Assembly (NCBI GenBank): GCA_037176905.1
Contig: JBBBWG010024112.1
Location: 1-64,000 of the forward strand
DNA length: 64,000 bases
Direction of reading: 5' to 3'
Origin: Azolla pinnata
Lineage: Eukaryota; Streptophyta; Polypodiopsida; Salviniales; Salviniaceae
Position 1 is the first letter of the stretch, and each line of letters opens with the position of its first letter. A program made the translations under genes and the position numbers. Positions 34,672 through 45,985 of this stretch are shown in pieces. The notes beneath the pieces were generated by a model. The model did not search any database. It worked only from the letters and a program-made list of their open reading frames with translations, and was not told where the DNA came from.

Positions 34672-35094
34672 ATGGTGATGAGGCGAGCGGTTCTGGGCGT
34701 GGTTATGCCGTCATGCACCCATCCGAGCCGTCCGATGCGAAGGATCGACAGCATCCTCGCACAGCGGCTGGAAACGATCGACGAGGCCGACGAGGCCGAG
34801 GAGCTCGCCGCAAGAGGGCAGGAGCGGGAGCAGAAGCAGAAGCGGAACAAGAGGCAGAAGCAGAAGCAGAATCCTCGATCTGCTGCTTCTGGTCAGGAGA
34901 AGGATCTACACCGCTCCTCCGTCTGGAGACCTCTGTCTGCGGTCGCCGACTCGTATGTCCGATTCATGTGTGAAATGAGCGGGGCCGTTGGGAACCTGGG
35001 TTATGCTCCGCCAAATGCCATCGATCCGTTCATGACTTGCACCCCAGATAGCCCCCCTCCTGTATCCTCCCTCAATCGGCATCCTCTTCTTTGA
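34672..35094 (+). CDS. Hypothetical protein with charged coiled-coil segment
   Basis: The plus-strand frame from ATG 34672 to TGA 35094 gives 140 aa: a start MVMRRAVLGVVMP, an acidic/basic helix-prone stretch (RRIDSILAQRLETIDEADEA, then an EQKQKRNKRQKQKQ run) and a C-terminal part with YVRFMCEMSGAVGN and APPNAIDPF. I do not recognise a family. GC content is above that of the flanks and composition is not repetitive outside the KQ run. A second frame is open for part of the length, which weakens the call. Confidence 0.35.
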   Translation: MVMRRAVLGVVMPSCTHPSRPMRRIDSILAQRLETIDEADEAEELAARGQEREQKQKRNKRQKQKQNPRSAASGQEKDLHRSSVWRPLSAVADSYVRFMCEMSGAVGNLGYAPPNAIDPFMTCTPDSPPPVSSLNRHPLL

Positions 35095-37845
35095 ACATGG
35101 TGTATTACAGAAATCCCTGTTTCGATGCTAAATCTCCTCCTGATTCGGCATTTGATTCGGGTAAGCCCTTCCCTTTTGCTTGTAGATAAATTTCGGCTTT
35201 CTTTCGAACTGCATCTTTCTGAGCTCTAACAACACTTTGTAAACTTTGCTCCCTGGGTTTTTCGGATCTCGAAAAAGAGACAGAACCAACGGTTGTAAAT
35301 CCGCTCCTTGAAACATAATATGTTTATGTTCTTTGTCTATTTACCATCTGATTGCCCCTGTAAAAAAGGGTGGGGGGGGGGGGGGCTTCTTCTTAACCAA
35401 TTATACACTCCAAATTTACATGGCATATTTATCAGAATACCTTTAAACCTGATGGAGCCTAAGCAGAGCTAGGGTTAGGGTTAGTGTGGATCTAGAGATT
35501 TGGGGCAGGATTAGCGTTAGTCACGATCAAGGCTAGGATTAAGATAGAGTTAAGGTCAGGGTTGGGTTGCAAATAAGGCAAAAGTATCTAGGCCTTATCC
35601 ATTCTTTGGGGCACATTCAACTTAATCGACGTGATTTTTTATACCACTTGAATCGCACAAGATCCTTCGACTGGCATCGGCCATAGGAAATCCTTCTAAC
35701 CAATTCGATCGGCTTTTTTCAAGACCCGAGCATTGGCACTTCTTGCTTCATCTAATTCTGCCTTTCCCCTCCCCGAATCGATCCCATCCACAACTTAAAT
35801 GCTCGGAAATCGCATGGTTTCGAGAAAGCCCTTTGAAATCTAAGCTTGTCTTGCTTAATCCATTGCACCTCGCAGATTCTTCGTCATCAATACAGGGAAT
35901 CATTGTCGCCATAAGACTTCTCTTTCTTTCTAATTTTTTCGAACTGCGATGACCGCTCCTAAATGTGTAGAAATGGCGCGAAACCAGATCCGGATTTTGT
36001 CGCCGAGTGTCAGAGATCGTGCCATTGCCCAAATCGAACATGTCCACAGCATTTGGCCTCTGCACATGCATGGATACAAGTCATGCCATCGTACACATGC
36101 CCATCATGATGGTTTCGCATGGGTGTGATCATGGTCAAACTCTGTTCGGTTGGGAGGTTGCTCGATCCTAAAGCATCATCGCATGACGCATTGTAGATGA
36201 TGCAAGATCGCATAGTCATCATCTCCGTCAAATATGGCGATCTTGTTCAAATGGCGTTCAATCCGTCGCAAGGAGTAAATTCCACTAGTCATGTAAGCGT
36301 TCCTTGAGAGCCCCAAGTATGATTGACAATAATCCAAGGCCTATCTATCTATCTATCTATCTATAAGCCATCATTAGACCTCAAGGTAGTTGTAAAGGAA
36401 GGAAGTGATAAATGATGGATCGAATCAAGCGGATCTATGATCGAAGAATCGCAAAGCTTTACCAAAAAGGATCGAGCGAGGGGATTCGAATGCAGATCAG
36501 AAACCTGCTTCACGTGGGGAACGACACAGTACAAAATCCGGCTAGGTTTTCTAGGGTTTAGGGTTTTCTTTTTCTTCCGAGGCCAGAAGCGGATGTTCTG
36601 ATCTTCTCACTCCTTGCGAAGAATATTTGACGAATCGGGTGCATTGAAGCCTTGTGGGTTACATAACATTCAAAGGCATTGTTTGCCAAAAGCTCTACAT
36701 CTTGCTCGGGGGAAAAAGAAAAGAAAAGAAAAAAAAACATCAACTGCAATGAAAACCAGTTCTACGTATCGGATCGGGGCAGTGACATGTACATCCACAT
36801 TGGATAGATAGATCTTGGGCGGATCGGATCGGAGCTCGTACATAGCATCCATCCACATCTTTCTTTTGGCTAATTATGGGGCTCTTTTTTCTTGTTTTTT
36901 GGCCGCAATGTTGTTCGGAATATGCACACATCCAACATCGGGAGATGAGCAGGGGAGCGAGAATCGGCCAAACTTAGCTATGGCTAATTACCAAGAAGAA
37001 GAAGAAGAAGCAAGAGAAGAAGAAGAAGATGATGATGTCCTCCCACCAAAACAATTTTATCGTTAGTAAAAATATATGGGCAGAAATGTGTCTTATACAG
37101 TTGCAAAGCAGACCTAGAGGGACGTCTAGATCAAATAACTATTCTCAAGCTTAATTTCCTCAAGTTATAGAGAAATTTGCAATTCTTTGAAGGAGACCTC
37201 TTAAACCTTAAATGGAATTTCTCACCTCCACGTTGGTTTTTTTTTGCATTAAGTAGTGAAGTATATATATTCACAAGTCCAAGAGGTAGGATGAACAAGT
37301 TCAGGGATGTGAATAGGCTTATTTCTCTCTCTCTCTCTCTCTCTCTCTCGCTCTATGTAGTTGTACGCCAATTGGTTGCACTTATTGTGTAAATTTCTAA
37401 TATTACTAATGATGAATCTTATTTGTGGGAAAAGAAAAAATGTTTCAATACATATCAACACGGTCACTTAGAGATCACATAGATAGAATGCAAACGCCAA
37501 TACGCTTTAGCATCGAAGTCGTGGGGCAATGGATTGTGATGCATGTCTGTGGATCGAGTTGAGGAACACAGCGAGTGAGAATCATAACATGAAAGGAGGT
37601 GCTATAATGGCTGGGCTATCCAATCGGATGTTCAAAAACAAATTCGAGCCTATTATACAAGAACTTGGGTGTTTTTCTTTTTTCCTTTTTACCCAGAGGG
37701 TGGTAAAGGGCCGCTCTATTCATCAACCCCCCCCTTATATAAGAACCTAATGTAAGAACCATCTCTAGTCCTAAGCTGCCCAAAAAGCAGTAGTGCAAAC
37801 AAGAAACGATCAGCAGCTCTTCTCTCATTGGGGCATAAAAAAGCG
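35095..37845. other. Gene-free stretch upstream of the AP2/ERF gene
   Basis: No supported gene. It holds a G run (about 35373-35386), degenerate GGTTAGGG motifs (about 35471-35485), a CTAT run (about 36343-36363), a GGGTTTAGGG motif (36553-36567), GAA repeats (about 36993-37030) and a CT run (about 37324-37351). The right end is the ERF promoter. Confidence 0.55.
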
Positions 37846-39030
37846 ATGGTATCGTCGGCAGGTATGAAGAGGTATAGAGGCGTCCGCCAGAGGCAATGGG
37901 GATCGTGGGTCTCCGAGATCCGGCACACCACGTCGTAAGTTTACCCCGCAATCCTTCTTCCTTCCTAAGTTCCTTCCTTCCGTCCTCGTCTCGATCCGCA
38001 CCTCAGGTGCATTAGTCTCTGCTTGTGTATTGCCTGACGCTTGCATGTGTTTTGTGTTTTGCAAACCCTAAACCCTAAACTCTGAACCCTGAACCCTGAA
38101 CCCTAAACCCTAAACCCTAAACCCTAAACCCTAAATCCTAAACCCTAACATCTAAACCTGTGCGCCCGTAGAAAGACGAGGATCTGGTTGGGCACGTTCG
38201 ACACCGCCAAGAAGGCGGCCAAAGCGTACGACGAGGCCGCCCGCCTGATGGAGGGCGAGAACGCAAAGACCAACTTCCCGCTCCCCTCGTCCTCCTTGTC
38301 CTCGTCGTCGTCCGCCCGGAATAACGCGTCGACGTCCGGTTGCCTGCTCTCGGCCGCCGTGCGAGCGAAGCTAATGCAGTGCCACCACCCGCGTGCAGCT
38401 CTCGAGAACATGGCGCGATCCGAGGCCCGATATCCCGGGAAGCCCACGTGGCGCAATATTATCAATGGCGGCGACAGGGCCCGTAATGGCTGCATTAAGA
38501 ATGGCTTCGGCGGCGCGCGGAAGCAGACGTTGGTCTGCCTGCGGCTGGACGACGCCGAGGATCGGCTGGGCGTGATGTGGCACGCGAGCTCCGAGCCCGA
38601 GCCCCATTGGCTCGCGATGCTCCACGTGCCCTCCGCCGCCGCCGCCGCCGGCCATTGCGGCTCGCCCACGAGCGTCGTCCCCCGCACGGCCGACGACGAT
38701 GGCGGACCATGCAAGCCCGACAGCTGGATCGACTCGCCGCCGCTCTCTCCGTACTGCATGGCCGACGCCGAGCATGGCTCCTTGTACTGTCGGGCCGACG
38801 CCGGCAATTGCTCCTCGTACTACGGCGCCGACCCCGACTTTGGGTTTCCGTGCTACGTCGCCGACGCCGAGCATCTCGCGGCGACGATCCCCGCCTTCGA
38901 TCCTCCCGACGGCCGCGATGCCTCGATCTACGACGAGTATTACGGCCTCCCCGCCGCCGCTGCCGACGACGACAACAACCCCTGCCACGACCTCTACTAC
39001 CTTCACGAGCATCACCCGCTGTGGGCATGA
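37846..39030 (+). CDS. AP2/ERF transcription factor, SHINE/ERF003-like (group V)
   Basis: Two exons, 37846-37934 and 38172-39030, 315 aa. The AP2 domain (about residues 8-66) reads [20 protein letters not shown], then [20 protein letters not shown] and [16 protein letters not shown]. The [10 protein letters not shown] and KTRIWLGTF blocks, and the intron inside the AP2 domain, are marks of the SHINE/WIN1 and ERF003 clade. A middle motif [13 protein letters not shown] fits that clade's SAxLxAKL motif. Clade members activate cuticle lipid genes by binding GCC/DRE-type boxes; a target set for this gene is not shown. The usual acidic clade C-terminus is not evident; instead there is an 11-residue repeat (38752-38883) and an end HEHHPLWA. 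The GPAT at the left edge is a possible pathway relative but too far away to imply linkage. Confidence 0.88.
38064..38150. repeat. Telomere-like AAACCCT array inside the ERF intron
   Basis: About a dozen units, mostly the plant heptamer CCCTAAA with CCCTGAA variants, fill about a third of the 237-bp intron (37935-38171), ending about 20 bp before the 3' splice site. Confidence 0.92.
38752..38883 (+). repeat. Coding 33-bp minisatellite (four units)
   Basis: Four head-to-tail 33-bp units in frame, each giving about [11 protein letters not shown] (variants [33 protein letters not shown]). GCCGAC is kept in all four units at the same position. Confidence 0.85.
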
Positions 39031-39765
39031 AGAACCGATGCGTGCGGGGCCGAAGTCTGTCGGATGGTTTCCGGGGGTTCTCAACTCATAAACCTCTGCA
39101 TCTCTTGGTCGCGGTTTCACCTCCGACCCTTCTCCGACGAGGCGCAGCCCTTTTGTTAAGTGTCCCCCAATGGACAACCTTCGTGGTCCAAACTATCGAG
39201 AACTGGCTCGATTCCAAGGCGATGCGATTCCCTCGTGGCCTTTCACCGACCATATAATATACATAAGATATACAGGGCTTACATGTCTGTCTGCCCTCTG
39301 TTTTATAAAACCCCGCATTTCTCGAATCCTCGTTTTTCAATGGACGGCCCGATGTTCGGATCGGATCAAGTGCCTAATTCGACGATCGAACCAAACCGGG
39401 CTCCGACTGTTTGTTCTCTGCATGGTCGGGCGTAAACAAAACGGTCGCTATCGTACACGTTGCACGACATGCCTGTTCCGATCGGGTTTTGAGATAAGTC
39501 ACTTCACAATGCACATACTGGCTCTTGGAACTATGTACAGCAAGCTCGAAGGGTACTCTTAAAAAGAGACACAGTGTGCAGATTCAGAAGGGTATTTGAC
39601 TAAATACAGAATAAGGGTATTTCTGTAAATACGGACGTATTTACGAAGATACGAAAAATACTATTTTCAAGTATGTAGATTTTCTTCCCGCCTGTTTTTC
39701 AAACGCACGCGCAGCAGATGATCCATCCATCCATCCATCCGTTCGTTCGACCGATCGATTCCACG
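39031..39765. other. Intergenic stretch between ERF and PTD-like genes
   Basis: ERF 3' flank followed by the upstream part of the PTD-like gene. A short ATCC run lies at about 39719-39740. No other gene is seen. Confidence 0.5.
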
Positions 39766-42700
39766 ATGCCGTTCAGATTTCCTTTCCTGTCATTTCTTCT
39801 GCTTCTCGATCCTATGGCGCAGAGAGATCCGATGTCCGGAGTGTGTCTCGGTAACCTTCAGTGGAAGAGCTCGAATCCGTCGCTTCTTCCGTGCCTGTGC
39901 TCCATCCTCCAATCATCCGGCTATCGCCTCCGTTTCCTCTCCATCGACCCAGTTAAGTACCGCTTCAATGCGTTTGCATTCGCGCCATTCATGTACAGGA
40001 GAACGATTAGCGGATGCTCCATCTTCTTCCGGATGTTTGTTTTCTCTTTCCTCTCACCCATTTCGGAGCTCTCGAGCCGTATTTAACAGTCTGGTTTCCA
40101 ACTTTGCTGTTGCCGTGTAGAAAAGGATCGTGTCGTTTCCCGTTTCCTGTTTGCATTGAATCTGTTTCTTCTGAAAAGGGATTGCATACATCATCTCTTT
40201 GCCATACCATGCATGCACGCCACATCATGTTTCTTCTTCTCCGAACCTTCCCATTTTTCTGTACGAACGAATATATGATCTTCATTGAAGGTTTTCATTT
40301 GTAAAACATGATTGATTGACAGGCTAGTTTTTGGTATGATTTAAGCGCGGAAAAGCATATGTATTCTTCCTCCAATATCTTGCATACTTTTTCGGCAGAA
40401 TTTCTTCATACGAGACACCAGCGTAAAATGTTGCTTCCTTATCATGTCAGCACAAACATTCGCACAAAAAGAAGTGGTCTTTCCGTATAATTTTGATGCA
40501 TTATCTTGAGGAAAAAAGACAGGTATAGTTTTGTCTCCAATACAAGAGGATTTATAGAAATCCCCCCAATTTATGAATCTTCTGCACAAAATTGACCTCT
40601 TTAACTTTTTCCTCTACGAGTTTTGCACGACACAATGCATAAACCTTCTCAAAGGGACTTTCTTTCCACTAGAATCTTAGTCTCTTCTCGGTGATTCATT
40701 TCTCACCAAATCCACACGTAAAAACAAACTAATAAGTTGCTCTACGGAAGGCATTTTCTACTATTATTGCATTGAAATAATGCATAACTTATTTGAATGC
40801 AAGTTGCTTACCATAAATCGATGGAAACATCTTCTCCAGTGTTTTGTATGTCTACCGTTTCTGATCCAATGCATCTGTATCTTCTTTCTCAATCTTACTT
40901 TGTTGCATTTTCTACAAAATGATCATATAATATACTTTCGAATCCTATTTGACACACATACCTGCTTATTAGGGTGCATAACATGCTGCAAAAGGATCAT
41001 TTGTTCTAACTTCTTATGTTAAATCTCTCCATTTATGGCGAATATGTAGTTTTTTTAACCTCTTCTTTCCTTACTATTTCTTTATGCAATTGTGTTTTCG
41101 TTGTTCAGGATTTCATCTTCAATAGCATGGGTGTATCTGTTGCCTTTATACTAATGACAGATTGGAATGAAAACACTCTAGATGCAGCTTTGGACAGGTT
41201 TTATAATGAATATCGACCTTACTTGTACATAGACATTTGTCTGACACATACATATACAAATCATATGAAGTTTTGGATAGGTTTTACATATTTATAGATC
41301 AGTAATATGGATATTGACCTTACTTGTACGTTGACATGTGTATGGCACATACATATGCAGATAACATAAAAATAGAGCTTATACCTGCATGGAACTTGTA
41401 CACATATGTATGCACATTCACTAAGGCATATAAACATATGTACGTACGCACCATACAACACACACTTCCATAAAGCACAGCCGTAGATGGAATAAGCAGC
41501 CATATTTTTCTTTGATTTGAAATGGCTCTCCTATGATATGCGAATACAGGATTTGATGCAAAGAATGTAAAGATGATTTGGGATGGCCCTCCTATGATAT
41601 ACATAGAATGTAAAGATGTTTTCTTTTGCAACAGAGTAGGAAAGATCAACAAAATTTTTCGAAATTGCTACATTATCTTCACAGTGACTTCTCTTGAGGC
41701 CAATCAATGTTTTCTGGATGCTTATTTCAGGTTACAATCTTCAAACGATTTTTTATTCTAAGTGAGACTGCTTAATCTCCACTGTTGATGAAATTATTGA
41801 GGAGAATTTTGTTAGTAATGTATTTGTTTCATAATTCTTCCTTGCAGGAACAACACAATTGCTATTTCAAAACCGCCTTTTGTTCCTGTCACAGATGGTC
41901 CCATGGCATTTGAAAGAATGCTAAATCTTGCGTACATGCACGCAGGTGAATAGCCTTCTATATACAAGTAAATATATCATATGACACTTACACCCATATG
42001 TATACACAAGTGTGTATATGTGTGTGTGTGTGCGTGTGCGCTTAGGGTTTAGGGTTGTGTAAATGATATTTACACATACATATATGCCTATGTACTTGTG
42101 TAAATGTATATTGGCAAGTGTATGTATACATGTTAGTGACGTCTCAATATTTTACTGTCTGAAATGCTGATACAGTGATGATGAAAGGTATCTGTATGCA
42201 ATGTACTTGATATAATTTGACAGTCCCCCCTGCTTATTCTTTGTATTGCCAGTATTATGTTAATTAATCGTTCAAATCACAGGATCGGTTTCTCATACCT
42301 ACATTTTTCCATGTGTCTGTATGTACTATGTGAACTATGTTCTACTTTTGAAGGATAGGCAAAGTTTCACACAAAGTGATCAAACTCTGTTACAAGCATA
42401 CATACATATTAAACAATGGATTGATAAAAAACAGCTGCTTTGATGAAATAGTTACTGAAGTCTAATGGCTTCTGTTGTCAGAATGTAAACGGCAAGGAAT
42501 GGTTAAAGCATTTGATCAAGAGGTATGCAATATTATTGTATAATATAATAGAACTGGACTTAAGTTGTTTTTTTAAATTTTGTCCATACACAAGACATTC
42601 TATCTATATATGGATTACCATACAATGGTATGCTGAATTTCAAAATACAGATCAACGTAGTCCCAGGAAATTTCCAACATTTTTACACGATCACTTATCA

Positions 42701-44078
42701 GTAGAAAGCAATGGCCAGTAATGTTTTAAGGAACTAAACAGAAATTTAATTGTTTATAATGCTGAACTGTCACATCTGAATATTATCCTTGTTATGTGTT
42801 TGTTTAATGTTTGCCTTGTGCTGTTATGTGGTTTGATGGAACACAAGAATTCAAGTGGCTAAATTTAGTGTATATGTTCATGGTAGAGGGTGCCAAAACT
42901 AATGTCATATGCCAGTTAATTTGCGGGCCTTCTGTGATGTGATAAAAATGGTATAGTAGATATCAGTAAAGTGAGTAAGGATGATCTATAGTTGAACTGG
43001 TGAACTTTTAGGAGTACAAAAATATTCTACTATCATGTCCTATTGTGAAGTGTACCTGTATCTGTATAGCTATCGTCTCCTCAAGTCAACCTACAGTTGT
43101 AAGTATATCGTCCAAAGTCTGCTTCTGTATTTGAGTAGAATAGCTCTGCAGGGTTTTGATTACAACCCTCTCGTCCATTACTCACTCCTGCAGCAATTTC
43201 GTTTGGTGAAAGTTGTCCTTCATACTTCTTCATATCAATCCTTTCATCAACCGTGTAATGAGCTGTCAGACTTCTCCCCAAGTTGCAGCTAAATGATAGT
43301 TACAAGTAATAAATGCTAAAAATATTTTGGTTTCTTCTGTCACACTCCTTCCCAAGCAGCATCCAAGTCTTAACTAAGGAGAAGAAATTCTATTGTCTTA
43401 TGTTTCAAGTTTCAACACCTTTCTTCTTTCAGCTAGCACATAATTATCTGTTTGTACAAAAGGGATGTTTTTACTACGAGATGAATTTTTCCTACTCTTG
43501 ATTTGATTATTCATTTATATTATATCCACCCTTAACAAATCCCTAACATCCCAAAGTATAGTTTTGATATCCTTCGTTGTTATTTAGTTTGTTTCTCCTC
43601 TCAGCTAGCACATAATTATCTGTTTGTACAAAAGGGATGTTTTTTACTACGAGATGAACTTTTCCTACTCTTGATTTGATTATTCAATTCTATGATATCC
43701 ACCCTCAACAAATTTCTAACATCCCAAAGTATAGTTCTGATTTCCTTCGTTGTTTTTGGTTTGTTTCAGAGAGAAGAATTAGTATGTTCTTCAGAGGCAT
43801 TTATTGCAGCAATATCTTCCATTAGAGGAGTCAGTCCTCATGACGCAAATACGGTAATGAGATGTTTGCTCTTTTTTTCGTAGAGGATGGTTTCCTGAAA
43901 TGCGTTTTTATATGTCCTTGTGTAGCTTTTACAAGGAATTGGTTCGATAGAAGCGGTTGCTGGGGCTAGTAGAGAAGAGATACTTGAATGCACTGATTTA
44001 TCTGCGGAAAAAGCTGATGTAATAGTAAGATTCTTTAATGACCCTGATCATTACATGACTCCTCTGGTTAACCCATGA
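39766..44078 (+). CDS. PTD: PARTING DANCERS-like meiotic protein (ERCC1/Rad10-related, HhH)
   Basis: Proposed exons: 39766-40038, 41109-41197, 41635-41730, 41848-41945, 42482-42522, 43770-43853 and 43926-44078; 834 nt, 277 aa, all in phase. Features recalled from plant PTD occur in order: LPCLCSILQSSGYRLRFLSI, GCSIFF, FIFNSMGVSVAFILMTDWNE, VTSLEANQCFLDAYFR, FERMLNLAYMHA, then a helix-hairpin-helix pair (ISSIRGVSPHDANTLLQGIG, SIEAVAGASREEILECTDLS) and the tail RFFNDPDHYMTP. Arabidopsis PTD works with the XPF-like SHOC1 in class I meiotic crossovers. The exon 1 donor (TTT|GTTTTC) is weak and is the least certain border. The start may instead be the downstream ATG (MAQRDPM) at about 39814. The last exon reads through a possible GT donor into the conserved tail. 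Confidence 0.82.
43416..43756. repeat. 170-bp tandem duplication in a PTD intron
   Basis: TCAGCTAGCACATAATTATC and the following 150 bp recur with a 170-bp period (anchors at 43431 and 43601), about 93% alike by eye. The second copy ends at the splice acceptor of exon 43770-43853, so both copies include an acceptor-like pyrimidine tract. Confidence 0.88.
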
Positions 44079-44845
44079 GATGCCACACAACAGTAACGTT
44101 CATGAATCTCCATGACCGTAAGAAGAACATTCTCTCCGACGAAAATATTTGCCTTCCGTATGCTTCTATTGTACAACGAATATTCCTTTTGTAAATATTT
44201 GGACAGAATTACAATAATAATACATGTATATTTCCTAAACCCAGTGATCCAATGGATTCATTAGTCTGCTGTAAAAGACTGAAATTTTGCTTATACCCTT
44301 TGCTATTTCATAAATTACCCATTCTACAGTATGAACAAGAATCTCAGAATAAGGAGTAGAGTTTTCACATTCTGATAGGAGGTTTTGTAGTAAATTGATC
44401 TGTGCATTATGTTAAAATTATTCTCTAAAGGCATGGAAACAAATTGCATAACATCTACTAGATTACTGTAGAAGCAACCATTGATAGTTAAACCCATCCT
44501 ATTGATAAGTTAACATCCATTTCAATTCCTGGCTTTATGATCGGAGGCTTCTGCGTCCATACTCTTTTTGCATCTCATGTCTCATTGCAGACAATACAAA
44601 TTTTTACCACTGGAAAGGGAATGAAATTCGCTGCTTGATGTCTTATATGATCACGTAGAAAATATGCTACAAGAACACCATTTTGTACACGGGGAAAACT
44701 ATGCCAAGGGAAAACCAGTAGGCTCATGCTGCTCACGCTAACTCAAACCAGAGCAAAGTGGGAGAGCTATGAAGGCCAACACTGTAGCAGGATTGCGTCC
44801 ATGTATATATATCACTCTAGTGGGATATGAAGTAACTGCCGTTTA
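44079..44845. other. Intergenic stretch between convergent PTD-like and F-box genes
   Basis: AT-rich DNA holding the two 3' flanks. I see no further gene or repeat. Confidence 0.5.
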
Positions 44846-45931
44846 TTACAAGGGAAATGGCTGCAAATCAGGGTCGAAGGTAAACCAGGTAAAACCGCCA
44901 CTCTTCTTAGCTGTAAGGAAAGGGCATTCTGGAAGCCAATGCCATGTCCGCCTCGAAAGCTTATAGAGAAGCACAGCTGGCGAAGTGGAACAGAACAAGC
45001 AAATGTAGTCATCATGGCTGATACAACAGATGTGCTTGTAAGTGTGGTAACACATGGACAGGAACTTCTTGCACATGGAGTCGGGCATCTGAAGGACCTC
45101 CACCCATTCCATGTTTCCCTCCTGAAGCTTCCAGATGCCGAGGTTCTTCACAATGCCATGGATGCCGAGGCCGGCGATGAGGAAAACAGAGTGCTCGTTC
45201 GCAGCCACGTCTGCGTATGTCAAGTGCTGCCCAGGAAACGAGGGCGCTGGGATGTTGGTCCAGATGTCGGCTCTGACATCATAGGCTAAGATGCGGAAAG
45301 GCTCGGAGGTCGTGAAGTAGAACAGGCCATTGCAATATGGTGCCTCGGATTTCAACTCCGTTGTGAAAGGAATGCTTGCCGCCTTCTTCCAGCGCCTGGT
45401 GAGGGAATCATACAGAATGGCACTGGTGCCGGAGGTCTCCTTTCCGCCGCAGGTTAGGAGGATCTGGACCGAATTCGAGATGGGCTCGTAGACCATGGAA
45501 ATGGTCGATTTCCTGGGATGCTTGTAATACAGGGTCTTCCACATCTTAGTGATGGGATTGCACACCACCAAGGTGTCGGTGTTGGCATAGCGGAAGCAGA
45601 TGAGGCCATGAGAGACCGCTACCACTTCTAGCACATGTTGGTTTGCCCTCAGAAAGGAGAAGGAGAGGGTCCCCCATCTGTTGGTGTGACCGTTGTACGC
45701 TCTGCAGCAGCTCCTGTCCTGCTGCTTGAACATGAGAAGCCATGGCTGCTTCACGACCCTGCTCAAGCTTCTTTGGCTATGGCGGAGGTCCAGGAATGAG
45801 TGGGAGTCGATGAGGCTCTTCCATTTGCGGCAGACGGATCGGAGGCGAAGCAAGGATTGGGAGGGGAGGAAGGGAAGGACGGACTCCTCGAGGATATGGC
45901 ATGGGAGCTTCTGCCATACATTGGGGTTCAT
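44846..45931 (-). CDS. F-box/kelch-like protein
   Basis: A single exon on the minus strand, ATG 45931 to stop 44846, 361 aa. The F-box is at about residues 5-45 (WQKLPCHILEESVLPFLPSQ, LRLRSVCRKWKSLIDSHSF). It is followed by a plant F-box-associated/kelch-like region: HGLICFRYANTDTLVVCNPI, ILYDSLTRRWKKAASIP, RILAYDVRADIW, NLGIWKLQEGNMEWVEVLQM. Length and layout match F-box proteins of the At1g27340 (LCR)/At3g61590 type, which recruit substrates to SCF ubiquitin ligases. The substrate is unknown. The frame is open further upstream through a GGAA repeat (45943-45976, PSFLPSFLP), so I start at the Met just before the F-box. Confidence 0.9.
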   Translation of the reverse strand: MNPNVWQKLPCHILEESVLPFLPSQSLLRLRSVCRKWKSLIDSHSFLDLRHSQRSLSRVVKQPWLLMFKQQDRSCCRAYNGHTNRWGTLSFSFLRANQHVLEVVAVSHGLICFRYANTDTLVVCNPITKMWKTLYYKHPRKSTISMVYEPISNSVQILLTCGGKETSGTSAILYDSLTRRWKKAASIPFTTELKSEAPYCNGLFYFTTSEPFRILAYDVRADIWTNIPAPSFPGQHLTYADVAANEHSVFLIAGLGIHGIVKNLGIWKLQEGNMEWVEVLQMPDSMCKKFLSMCYHTYKHICCISHDDYICLFCSTSPAVLLYKLSRRTWHWLPECPFLTAKKSGGFTWFTFDPDLQPFPL

Positions 45932-45942
45932 GCTGACAGGAA

Positions 45943-45976
45943 GAAAGGAAGGAAGGAAGGAAGGAAGGAAGGAAGG
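45943..45976. repeat. (GGAA)n microsatellite in the F-box 5' leader
   Basis: A run of about eight GGAA units directly upstream of the F-box start codon. It opens a spurious N-terminal extension. Confidence 0.9.
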
Positions 45977-45985
45977 AGGCCCCAA

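Noticed and set aside
38145-39177. Long minus-strand frames opposite the ERF gene
   Set aside because: Shadows of a GC-rich coding exon.
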